A stretch of DNA of 64,000 bases from Streptomyces sp. NBC_01016 (GTDB lineage Bacteria > Actinomycetota > Actinomycetes > Streptomycetales > Streptomycetaceae). Below, in pieces: positions 1 through 7,219 of the stretch. A program made the translations under genes and the position numbers. The stretch is from the NCBI RefSeq assembly GCF_026341035.1, contig NZ_JAPEOQ010000002.1, forward strand, positions 248,001 to 312,000. The letters run 5' to 3'. The notes under the pieces were generated by a model, which saw only the letters and a list, made by a program, of their open reading frames with translations, did not search any database and was not told the origin of the DNA. The first letter of the stretch is position 1; each line of letters opens with the position of its first letter.

Positions 1-154
1 GCAGCGGCAGGTGGTCGTGCTGCGGTTCTACGCGGATCTGCCGGTGCGGGACATCGCGGCGGAACTGGGTGTGCCCGAGGGCACGGTCAAGAGCCGCCTG
101 CACACGGCGGTGCGGATGCTGCGGGTGCGGCTGCGCGAAGGGGAGGTGGTGTGA
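1..154 (+). CDS. ECF (SigE-like) RNA polymerase sigma factor, C-terminal fragment
   Basis: Only the last ~50 codons are inside the window; the gene begins before base 1. The visible part is a sigma-70 region 4.2 helix-turn-helix: QRQVVVLRFYADLPVRDIAA, then ELGVPEGTVKSRLHTAVRML. The VLRFY...IA..LG...GTVKSR pattern is typical of region 4 in extracytoplasmic-function sigma factors of the SigE/SigJ type and contacts the -35 element. The stop at 152-154 is followed one base later by the ATG of the next gene, so the two are very probably co-transcribed and the next gene may act on this sigma factor. The identity of the full sigma factor cannot be given without its missing N-terminus. Confidence 0.85.
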   Translation, partial: QRQVVVLRFYADLPVRDIAAELGVPEGTVKSRLHTAVRMLRVRLREGEVV

Positions 155-155
155 C

Positions 156-869
156 ATGAACGACGACGCTGCGTCCGACGACCGGCTGCTGATGCTGGCC
201 GTGACCGGGGAGCCACTGCCGGACAACGACCCCGCCGCGGCGGCGGCCGCGGCGGATGTCGCGCTGCTGCGGGAGCAGGTGCGGGGGTTGGGGGATGCGT
301 TGGGGGCCCGCCGGGGGGCGGATCCGGTGGCGGAGTCTGTGCCGCCTGCGCCGGTACGCACGCGTCGGCGCCCGCTGCGGCTCGCCTTCGGGGGGCTCGT
401 CGTGGCCTGCGCTGCCTCTCTCTTCGGCGGGATCGTGTGGCTGGGCGTGAACGCGCCGGGGGGCGGGGGCGACGACGCGGGCTCCGCGGACAGCAAGGCG
501 GTGGCGCCCGACGGGGGCGGGAACGCGAAGTCCGGCTCCCGCGCCGCGATGCGGATCGCCTGCTCGCGGGTGCTGGCGGAGGGGCGGGTGGTCAGTGTCA
601 CGCCGCGGGCCGACGGTGACGTGCGGGTCGTCCTCGACGTCGAGCGCTACTACCGGCCTGAACGGTCACCACGGGACGAGCCCACGACGACCGTCACCCT
701 CGACGGTTCGGCCCGCAGGGACCTCAAGCCCGGCACGTACACCCTGATCCGGGTCCCGGTTCACCCCGAGGACGGCCAGGACTGGAAGACGGGCCGGGGC
801 ATGGCCGACACCCGCAGGGACATCCTGCGGGCGCTGCCGGAGGCGCGGGGCCTGGACTGCGCCACATAA
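156..869 (+). CDS. Single-pass membrane protein next to the sigma factor
   Basis: A 237-residue protein of unknown function. The N-terminal ~90 residues are Asp/Ala-rich and predicted cytoplasmic, followed by an Arg-rich stretch and one hydrophobic segment around residues 92-120 (LRLAFGGLVVACAASLFGG onward). A Gly/Asp-rich linker leads to an extracytoplasmic domain of ~110 residues with two Cys residues (in RIACSRV and LDCAT) that could form a disulfide. The start ATG at 156 lies one base after the sigma-factor stop. This arrangement (cytoplasmic part, one membrane segment, outer domain, coupled to an ECF sigma gene) resembles anti-sigma factors, but I see no HxxxCxxC zinc motif in the cytoplasmic part, so the regulator role is inference. 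Confidence 0.7.
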   Translation: MNDDAASDDRLLMLAVTGEPLPDNDPAAAAAAADVALLREQVRGLGDALGARRGADPVAESVPPAPVRTRRRPLRLAFGGLVVACAASLFGGIVWLGVNAPGGGGDDAGSADSKAVAPDGGGNAKSGSRAAMRIACSRVLAEGRVVSVTPRADGDVRVVLDVERYYRPERSPRDEPTTTVTLDGSARRDLKPGTYTLIRVPVHPEDGQDWKTGRGMADTRRDILRALPEARGLDCAT

Positions 870-881
870 AGCAGCTTTTTC

Positions 882-975
882 AGCCCCGCCGGTGTTTGAG
901 GCGCGGGGCTTGGGGCGGCGCCCCATTTCAGCCCCGCCGGCGTTTGAGGCGCGGGGTCCGGGGCGGAGCCCCGAG
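882..975. repeat. Two tandem copies of a dispersed GC-rich intergenic repeat
   Basis: Copies at 882-925 and 930-975 share the core AGCCCCGCCGG(T/C)GTTTGAG followed by GCGCGGGG and GGGGCGG(C/A)GCCCC. Related copies occur near 5201-5300 (inverted), 11461-11528, 22338-22425, 24545-24735 and 53381-53430, each just after a stop codon. Each copy can fold through its AGCCCCG/CGGGGC and GGGGC/GCCCC arms, so a role as a terminator or RNA 3'-end stem is plausible. Confidence 0.75.
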
Positions 976-990
976 GCCGTAACGCCGGAA

Positions 991-1018
991 GGGGCGGTCA
1001 CCCGCAGGTGACCGCCCC
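991..1018. terminator. Perfect 12-bp stem-loop between convergent genes
   Basis: GGGGCGGTCACC at 991-1002 pairs exactly with GGTGACCGCCCC at 1007-1018 around a CGCA loop. It sits 22 bases past the stop of the subtilase gene (minus strand) and downstream of the membrane-protein gene (plus strand), so it can end transcripts from both sides. There is no U-tract, which is common in high-GC actinobacteria. Confidence 0.75.
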
Positions 1019-1040
1019 CCAGATCTCGCTCAGCCGGAGG

Positions 1041-4000
1041 CTACGGCGTGACCTTCTCGATCTTTACGCTGCCCGCGCCGGCGACAACACCCCGCTCGTT
1101 CAGCAACTGCACCTGCCCGAAGAACTCGCGCCCCTCGGGCGCCGCAGCCGCCGCGACGACCTGCGCGGAGACGGAGGTCGACGCCCCGGTCGCCAGGGAC
1201 ACCGGCTTCGACTCGTCGACCTTCACCGTGCCCAACGAGGGCGCGAAGAAGACGTCGACGTAGTCGTACTCCGTCGAGCCGGACGGCACCGAGTACCCGT
1301 CGACCTGCACCGTGTACGTACCGGCGGCCGGCTTCGCGATGCTCACGGACTCCTCGGAGTCACCGTCGGCGGAGGACCCGACAACCGTGCCCGCCGCGTC
1401 GAGAACCGTGAGGTCGAGGTCGGCGGCCTGGTCCGAGACGTTGCCGATCGTGACGTCCAGCTTGTCGGCACCCTCGGGGACCTCCACGGTCGACGTCTGC
1501 GAGGCGCCGCCCGCGATCGTCGGCCGCGTCGTCTTCGAGGAACCGAGCGCGCCGCCCTTCAGCTTGCCGCCGCTGATGGCCGCGAACTTGTTCGCCACCT
1601 TCCACGAGACATCGGCGGGCGTGCCCACCTTCGCCTCGGGCAGCGTCTGCACCGCCGGGTCGAAGTCCGCGCCGAGCACGGCGACGTCCAGCGTGTACGG
1701 GTTGTCGAGCACCGGCGACGTACGCCGCGCCTCGACCTCGATCTCCCAGACGCCCGCCTGCGGCGCATCGTACGAACGCAGGTCGGGACGGCAGCCGTTG
1801 CCCGAACCGTCCCCGTAGTTCGGGTAGCAGTTCGGCGTCGACGTCGTGTCGACCGGAACGCCGTACGGGTGGATGGAAATGAAGCGCGTCTGGCTCTTGG
1901 CGGCGAGCCCGCCCATCCGCACCTCGAGCGACTTCGCGCCCTCCGGCACCGTCACGAAGTACGACTTCACGCCGTTGCGCTGCACCGAACCCTTCGCCTG
2001 GTACGTGTACTTGACCGGCGAGGAGACGATGGCCGTCGCCATGATCTGCTGGTCGACGCCCTCGGTCTTCGGGTCGTCGACGCGCAGGATCGCGCTGCGC
2101 AGCCCGGCCGACTTCGGCTTCGCCGCGACCTTCACGGTGACCGGCTTGTTCAGCGGCAGCGAGACGGTGCTCGACCCGACGATCGAGAAGGTGTCACCCG
2201 AGTTGTTCTTCAGCGACAGCCTGTGCGCCACCGGCTTCGACGAGCCCGACGTACGCGTGACGGTGACCTCGTACGTCTTCTTCTGCCCGGCCTTCAGGCC
2301 GCCCTCGCGGTCGTAGATGCCGGTGCCGAAGCCCGGCGTCTTGAGCTGGTCGTCGAGGGCGGTGTCGACGGGCGCCTTCACGGTGTACGTGTGGGCGCTC
2401 GCCTTGTCCTCAATGGAGTCCCAGGCATCGACGATGTCGATGAGGCCGGAGCCCTCCGCGTACGCCTGCTCGCCCGAGATGTGCTTCGCGGTCGAGGTGA
2501 GCGCGGTGCGCAGCTTCGCCGGGTTCAGCGACACCTTCTGCTGCTTGGCCGCCGAGATCAGCAGCGCGCTCGCGCCCGCCGCCTGCGGCGAGGCCATCGA
2601 GGTGCCCTGGAGCATCGAGTAGCCGGCGGGAAGCGAGTAGCCCGCCTCCGGGGTCGGCGAACCCGGCAGCCAGGTCTGGGTGGAGTTGATGGCGGCGCCG
2701 GGGGCCGTGATGAGCGGCGCGAAGCCGCCGTCCTCACGCGGGCCGCGCGAGGAGAACGGCATCATGGCGTATGACTTCTCGACCTTGGAGCCGTAGTTGG
2801 CGGCCCAGGTGTCCTTCGAGATGGACGCGCCGACGGACAGCACCTTGTCGGCGAGGCCCGGGTCGCCGATGGTGTTCGCGCCGGGGCCGGAGTTACCGGC
2901 CGAGATCACCAGCTGCACGCCGTAGTCGTCGATGAGGCGCGTGTAGAGCAGCGCGCGGGCGTTGGCCCCGTCGTTCAGCGCGGGGAGCCCGCCGATCGAC
3001 ATGTTGACGATGTCGACGCCGCGCTTCGTCACGAGGTCGATCATGCCCTCGGTGAGCGCGACGTTGGTGCAGCCGCCGGTCCAGGTGCAGGCCCGCGAGG
3101 AGACCAGCTTGGCGCCGGGCGCGGCACCGTTCATGTTCTTGTTGCCGAACAGGCCGTTGGCCGCGGTGATGCCCGCGACGTGCGTGCCGTGCTCGGACTC
3201 GATGACGCCGATGTTGACGAAGTCGGCCTTCTTGCCGACCCAGTCACCGCCGTACGGGTCCATGGGGACGTCCTTGCGGAACTCCACCACGAACGGCTGG
3301 CGCTCGACGACGTCGGTGGACGGGTTGTCCTTGCCGAAGTAGCCGACCTGGTGGCCGTCCTTGTACGGCTTCATCGGGGTGTCGTCGGTGAAGTCGCCGT
3401 TGTCGTTGAGGTCGACGGTCACCGTCCCCTTGGCGGCGTCGTACAGCACGCCCCACTTGTCGGTGGTGTCGCCGTCCCGGTTCGCGTCGCCCTTGGCGTC
3501 GCCGCCGGTCGTGGCGGACTCGGCGAAGGTGGAGATCCCGTACGATCCCGAAGCCGCCTTGTACGTACGGCCGTTGTACGTGAACGTAGGCCCGGTCACG
3601 TTGGTGACCATCGGCCGCCACGTCGCGTCGCCGTCCACGATCGGGTCGGTCGCGGTGACCCAGTCGACGATCTTGCGCTCGCCGGTCGTGGTCTTCTGCA
3701 GCGCCGGGTGGCCGAGGTCGACACCCGAGTCGAGGATGCCGATGGTGGTGCCGCGGCCGTCCGCCTTCGGGTGCTGCTTCACGAAGTCGACGGCGCCCGT
3801 CTCGAAGGACGGGTTGTACGGGTTCTTGGCGGGGGTGTCCTTGCCGGGCCCGCTGTACGAGCCGGTGGCCTTGGCCGCCGAGGCCTTGGCGGACTTGGCG
3901 GTGTCGGCGGACGGCGTCGGATCGTCGAGCGCGATCTCCTGGCGCAGATCGATGCCGCGCACGGAGCCGAGCTTCTCGGCGGACCTGATCGCGGAATCGG

Positions 4001-4364
4001 CGCGGCCCGTCGGCACGGTCGCCCGCACATAGCCGAGCTTGTCGTAGGTGCGGCCCACGGAGCCGCCCTTGACGGCGTCGAGCTGCTTCGCGACCTGCTC
4101 GGTCTGCCCGGGAGTGGTCGCGACCATCATGGTCACGTTCTTCGTGCCGTCGGCCTTGGCGTCGGCGAGCAGTTCGGCGTCGTGTGCGCCGAGCTTGTCG
4201 CTCGCGGACTTGGGGGCCTGGGTCGGGGCCGGGTCCGCGTCCGCGGCGAAGGCCATGGGTATCGGCCCGGTCGCGGTGAGCGCGGCCGCGAGTCCGGCGG
4301 CCGCCGCGAGCCGGGCCGCGCGTCTCGCGCCGGATATGGGAGCGCGTTGGGGATCGGTGGTCAT
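1041..4364 (-). CDS. Secreted S8 family (subtilisin-like) serine protease
   Basis: About 1107 residues. An Arg-containing N-terminus and hydrophobic stretch (LAAAAGLAAALTATGPIPMA) ending in AFA form an export signal. A propeptide-like region (~60-150) precedes the peptidase domain. The catalytic triad is clear: Asp in GILDSGVD (~212), His in SEHGTHVAGI (~392) and Ser in GTSMASPQAAG (~589), with the oxyanion Asn in SAGNSGPG (~491). The Asp-to-His spacing of ~180 residues is far larger than in subtilisin and holds an insert with Asp-rich runs (GDANRDGDTTDKWG, DLNDNGDFTDD) that look Ca-binding. The C-terminal ~450 residues are beta-rich, resembling pre-peptidase/fibronectin-like domains. The second in-frame ATG was chosen because AGGG lies six bases upstream; the first ATG at 4370 abuts that motif. 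It is transcribed alone and divergent from the NUDIX gene. Confidence 0.93.
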   Translation of the reverse strand: MTTDPQRAPISGARRAARLAAAAGLAAALTATGPIPMAFAADADPAPTQAPKSASDKLGAHDAELLADAKADGTKNVTMMVATTPGQTEQVAKQLDAVKGGSVGRTYDKLGYVRATVPTGRADSAIRSAEKLGSVRGIDLRQEIALDDPTPSADTAKSAKASAAKATGSYSGPGKDTPAKNPYNPSFETGAVDFVKQHPKADGRGTTIGILDSGVDLGHPALQKTTTGERKIVDWVTATDPIVDGDATWRPMVTNVTGPTFTYNGRTYKAASGSYGISTFAESATTGGDAKGDANRDGDTTDKWGVLYDAAKGTVTVDLNDNGDFTDDTPMKPYKDGHQVGYFGKDNPSTDVVERQPFVVEFRKDVPMDPYGGDWVGKKADFVNIGVIESEHGTHVAGITAANGLFGNKNMNGAAPGAKLVSSRACTWTGGCTNVALTEGMIDLVTKRGVDIVNMSIGGLPALNDGANARALLYTRLIDDYGVQLVISAGNSGPGANTIGDPGLADKVLSVGASISKDTWAANYGSKVEKSYAMMPFSSRGPREDGGFAPLITAPGAAINSTQTWLPGSPTPEAGYSLPAGYSMLQGTSMASPQAAGASALLISAAKQQKVSLNPAKLRTALTSTAKHISGEQAYAEGSGLIDIVDAWDSIEDKASAHTYTVKAPVDTALDDQLKTPGFGTGIYDREGGLKAGQKKTYEVTVTRTSGSSKPVAHRLSLKNNSGDTFSIVGSSTVSLPLNKPVTVKVAAKPKSAGLRSAILRVDDPKTEGVDQQIMATAIVSSPVKYTYQAKGSVQRNGVKSYFVTVPEGAKSLEVRMGGLAAKSQTRFISIHPYGVPVDTTSTPNCYPNYGDGSGNGCRPDLRSYDAPQAGVWEIEVEARRTSPVLDNPYTLDVAVLGADFDPAVQTLPEAKVGTPADVSWKVANKFAAISGGKLKGGALGSSKTTRPTIAGGASQTSTVEVPEGADKLDVTIGNVSDQAADLDLTVLDAAGTVVGSSADGDSEESVSIAKPAAGTYTVQVDGYSVPSGSTEYDYVDVFFAPSLGTVKVDESKPVSLATGASTSVSAQVVAAAAAPEGREFFGQVQLLNERGVVAGAGSVKIEKVTP

Positions 4365-4578
4365 CTGCATCCCTGTACGTAAATGGAGAAAGGAATCCGG
4401 ATTTCGGTGCCGGATGACCGCTCAGCTTTACGCAAGTGACCACAGTTTGGGGAGAGTTGCCCGGGCCGGGAACTCGCCATGGCGTACTTCCGCCATGCGC
4501 CATCACGCCCAAACCGTGACGGGACCGGCAAGGCGCGTAACACCTGCACCAGGGGGCGGATGCCTCTAGCGTCGGGGG

Positions 4579-5028
4579 ATGAACAAAGAGCTGAGGGTGG
4601 CGGCCTACGCCGTGTGCGTCAGAGAGGGGCAGGTGTTGCTCGCCCGCTGGATCGCGGGGGACGGAAGCAAACGGTGGACGCTTCCGGGCGGGGGGATGGA
4701 CCACGGTGAGGACCCCTACGACACGGTGATCCGCGAGGTCGACGAGGAGACCGGCTATGTCGTCGACCCGGTCGTCCTGCTCGGCGTCCACTCCGTGCTG
4801 CGACGCTACCCCCGCAAGCTCGGCAAGATGGCGGACTTCCACGGTCTGCGTCTCGTCTACGAAGGGGTGATCACGGGCGGTGCCCTGCGCCACGAGCAGA
4901 ACGGTTCCACGGACATGGCGGCCTGGCACGACCTCGCCGCGGTCCAGGACCTCCCGCGGGTGGAACTGGTGGACGTGGGCATGGACTTGTGGCGTGACCG
5001 GCCGGGGGATGGCCACATCCACCCGTGA
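4579..5028 (+). CDS. NUDIX hydrolase
   Basis: A 149-residue single-domain NUDIX protein. The NUDIX box is intact: GGGMDHGEDPYDTVIREVDE followed by ETGY, matching Gx5Ex7REUxEExGU, which coordinates the metal used to cleave nucleoside-diphosphate-linked substrates. The N-terminal beta strand (RVAAYAVCVREGQVLLARW) is typical of the family. The substrate cannot be deduced. The last codons (GHIHP-stop) lie in a degenerate copy of the 34-bp unit that is then repeated downstream, so the 3' end of this gene seems to have been reshaped by, or to have seeded, the repeat. The start ATG at 4579 follows a GGGG. Confidence 0.9.
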   Translation: MNKELRVAAYAVCVREGQVLLARWIAGDGSKRWTLPGGGMDHGEDPYDTVIREVDEETGYVVDPVVLLGVHSVLRRYPRKLGKMADFHGLRLVYEGVITGGALRHEQNGSTDMAAWHDLAAVQDLPRVELVDVGMDLWRDRPGDGHIHP

Positions 5029-5206
5029 CGGCTCCCCGTCTCCCGGCCATGGGGCGCTGCCCCGGCCACATCCGCCCATGACGGCCCACCGGTCCCCGGC
5101 CACATCCGCTCGTGACGGCCCGCCGGTCCCCGGCCACATCCGCTCGTGACGGCCCGCCGGTCCCCGGCCACATCCGCTCGTGACGGCCCGCCGGTCCCCG
5201 GCCACG
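5011..5206. repeat. 34-bp tandem repeat array beginning in the NUDIX 3' end
   Basis: Units starting GGCCACATCCGC begin at 5064, 5098, 5132 and 5166 with exact 34-base spacing; a truncated unit starts at 5200 and a degenerate one at 5011, where it encodes the end of the NUDIX protein. The last complete copies are virtually identical (GGCCACATCCGCTCGTGACG then GCCCGCCGGTCCCC). Unlike CRISPR there are no unique spacers; this is a simple head-to-tail minisatellite. Confidence 0.9.
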
Positions 5207-5300
5207 GGGCTCTGCCCCGGTCCCCGCGCCTCAATCGCCGGCGGGGCTGAAGAGAACGGGGCTCCGCCCCGGACCCTGCGAGTCTCGTCCCGGAGCGGGG
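5201..5300. repeat. Dispersed GC-rich repeat, inverted orientation
   Basis: Contains GCCTCAATCGCCGGCGGGGCT, which is the reverse complement of the AGCCCCGCCGGCG(A/T)TTGAGGC core, followed by GGGGCTCCGCCCCGGACCC and a GGAGCGGGGCTT end. It belongs to the same family as the copies at 882-975 and 24545-24735. Confidence 0.7.
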
Positions 5301-5857
5301 CTTGAGTTGTCTCGCCCACTCGCAGGCATTGGCCCGGCTCCCGCCCATCTCCCACCGCCCGCCCCCTCCGGGGGCTTCGGCCCGACGGGGTGCGCCACCG
5401 CCTTGGGCGATCCGACGGCAGCCACGGCTGCCCTCCCATGGCGGCCGGCCGTCGCCGTCTTGGGCAATCTGCCGCCTGGGGCGGCAGGGTGGGCAAGGCG
5501 GCACCCCGATGCCGCGCACCCATGACGCGGGGCCCGACCCCGGAACGGCCAGCACCGCACACCGGCCCCGGCGAACTCCCGCCCCGGGCCGAAGCGCCCC
5601 CGACCACCGGCCGAAGCCCCCGGAGGGGGCGGGAGGGCGGGAGGTAACCGGGCACCGGCGCAGCCGGACAAGGACCGGCGCCGCGCACCCGTCACATCGG
5701 CGCCCACCCCGGCAAGGCTCCGGGACCCGGTGCCACGCACCCACCACCACAGGCCCCGGCCCCGGCACAGCCCCAGCGCTGTTACCGGGATGGTCCACCG
5801 TGATCGGAAGGCGGCTCGCGGGACGAGCTCCCGCACAACGGCTGGTATTACTGGGGC
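5301..5857. other. Gene-free, GC-rich stretch with repeat copies
   Basis: No convincing coding region: all open frames here are Arg/Pro/Gly-rich with no domain. It holds two copies of a second repeat: one at 5609-5698 (CCGAAGCCCCCGGAGGGGGC through GGCACCGGCGCAGCCGGAC), nearly identical to 6735-6824, and an inverted partial copy at 5341-5383. The stretch looks like decayed or rearranged DNA. Confidence 0.6.
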
Positions 5858-6235
5858 ATGCAGGAAGAGACGGCACGCTCCGCGATCGACACGTTCATCT
5901 CCGCGTTCAACGCCTCGGACGACGGCTATGTGACTGCCCTGCTCTCCCAGGCCCTGACCTCGGACGTGGTCTTCTGGGGGCCGTTGGGTCGCAGCGAAGG
6001 AATCGCGGCGGTCGAGCGGTTCGTGCTGGACATCCGGCGCCACCCGGCGGGGACCGGCACGATGGTGCGCTGCTCAGCGGTGGACATGCCGGACGAGTGG
6101 GCCCGGTACCAGTGGGTCTTCACCACGCCGGATGGAGGCCCCCGCCTGGCGGGAACGGACGTCGTCCATCTGCGGCGGAGCCTCATCGACCAGGTCATCG
6201 TCTTTGCGGGGGAGATCAAGCCGTCCGCCTCCTGA
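5858..6235 (+). CDS. SnoaL/NTF2-like domain protein
   Basis: A 125-residue protein with the cone-shaped NTF2/SnoaL pattern: an N-terminal helix ETARSAIDTFISAFNASD, then a strand and helix region with DVVFWGPLGRSEG and a C-terminal strand pair (LRRSLIDQVIVFAGEIKPSA). Family members include small polyketide cyclases, ketosteroid isomerase-like enzymes and proteins of unknown function. No catalytic residues can be assigned from sequence alone. The gene lies alone between repeat copies and an IS remnant, so it may have arrived with a mobile segment. The start ATG at 5858 follows GGGGC. Confidence 0.7.
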   Translation: MQEETARSAIDTFISAFNASDDGYVTALLSQALTSDVVFWGPLGRSEGIAAVERFVLDIRRHPAGTGTMVRCSAVDMPDEWARYQWVFTTPDGGPRLAGTDVVHLRRSLIDQVIVFAGEIKPSAS

Positions 6236-6337
6236 GTCGTCCTTCTGTCGCTGTCCCTCTCGTGAACTTGTCCCTTTCGGCACTCCGAGGCTGCGGTTCG
6301 CGGTCGGTCAGGCTGCGGCGTTGAGGGGACGTCCGCC

Positions 6338-6717
6338 CTAGCGGAGGCCCTTCTCGCTGCGGATGCGGACGCGTTCCTTGCGTTGGGCGGCAACTACGTC
6401 GGGGCGACGGGCGTTGGCGGTGCGCCGGCGCAGGTAGCGGCGGATGTCGGCGCTGGTGTGGACGGAGAGGTTGTCCAGGATGACGTGGATCGGGGCGCCG
6501 TCGGGTCGGGCGGCACGGATCGACTTCAGCGCGGCCAGGGTGTTGGCGGTGCCCTTGCGGCGGCGGTTGACGCCCCACAGTCGGTCGTCGCCCACGGAGC
6601 AGCAGCCGTGGAAGCAGGTGACGCCGTGGGTGCGGCGGTAGGTCGCCGGCAGCCGGTTGCCCTGCTTCGCCCAGCAGGAGCCTGCGGTGGGCCGGATCCC
6701 CAACGGCCCGAACTGTC
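6338..6717 (-). pseudogene. Decayed IS630-type transposase with internal deletion
   Basis: The conceptual product runs QFGPLGIRPTAGSCWAKQG, THGVTCFHGCCSVGDDRLWG, KGTANTLAALKSIRAARPDG, then VILDNLSVHTSADIRRY, and RTANARRPDVVAAQRKERVR. These match the central and C-terminal parts of actinobacterial IS630 DDE transposases. A stop codon (TGA, ~6718) sits immediately before QFGPL, removing the N-terminal domain and the first catalytic Asp. After DIRRY the text jumps straight to the LRWRNANAR-like tail, so the ~50 residues that carry the catalytic Glu are deleted. Only the second catalytic Asp (ILDN) is left. This copy cannot be active. Confidence 0.88.
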
Positions 6718-6734
6718 ACAGCGCTAGGCACGGG

Positions 6735-6824
6735 GGCCGAAGCCCCCGGAAGGGGCGGGTGGGTGGGAGATGACCGGGCACCGGCGCAGCCGGACAAGGA
6801 CCGGCGCCGCGCGCCAGTCACCTC
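6735..6824. repeat. Second copy of the ~90-bp segment found at 5609-5698
   Basis: GGCCGAAGCCCCCGGA, then GACCGGGCACCGGCGCAGCC and GGACAAGGACCGGCGCCGCG match 5609-5698 with only a few substitutions, in the same orientation. The two copies bracket the SnoaL-like gene and the IS630 remnant (about 1.1 kb). Confidence 0.85.
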
Positions 6825-6860
6825 AGGCGTCGGTCACGGCGCAGCCCCGCATCCCCGGGC

Positions 6861-6962
6861 GCCGCGCATCCCTCACGACAGGCGTCGGCCGCGGCACCGC
6901 CCCCCACCACCGGTGCCGCGCACTCCTCACGACAGGCGTCGGCCACGTCACCGCCCCCCACC
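6861..6962. repeat. Two copies of a 54-bp tandem repeat in a gene-free region
   Basis: GCCGCGCA(T/C)(C/T)CCTCACGAC followed by AGGCGTCGGCC and ACCGCCCCCCACCACC occurs at 6861 and again at 6915, exactly 54 bases apart, with a degraded upstream half-copy from ~6824. The whole 6718-7219 stretch otherwise holds no gene I can support. Confidence 0.7.
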
Positions 6963-7219
6963 ACCGCCCCCGCGCACCGCCCCCCTTCCCCGAAAGATGA
7001 ACACGGCGTGACCGACAGGGCGCCCACGGCCCACCCCCGCGTGACGATGCGGCACCCCCACGCCCGCCCCTAGATCCACGTACGTGATCGGCGCCACGCG
7101 TTGCGTCGCCGTTCACGCGCAGGTCATCCCCACTGCCAACCATCCAGTACGGAGGGGCGGTTCGACCGGACCGGCCCGGCCGTCACTGTCGACGCGTTCG
7201 CACTCGGGGAGACCGCGCC

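Noticed and set aside
5064-5206. Possible CRISPR array
   Set aside because: Units are directly adjacent with no unique spacers, and no cas genes are present.
5302-6324. Long plus-strand frame across the repeat-rich region
   Set aside because: Composition is Arg/Pro/Gly-rich, it overlaps the SnoaL-like gene in another frame, and it contains the repeats; no domain seen.
7072-7090. CACGTACGTG palindrome before the metallophosphoesterase gene
   Set aside because: Short, GTAC-type sequences are common in this genome; no known regulator fits.
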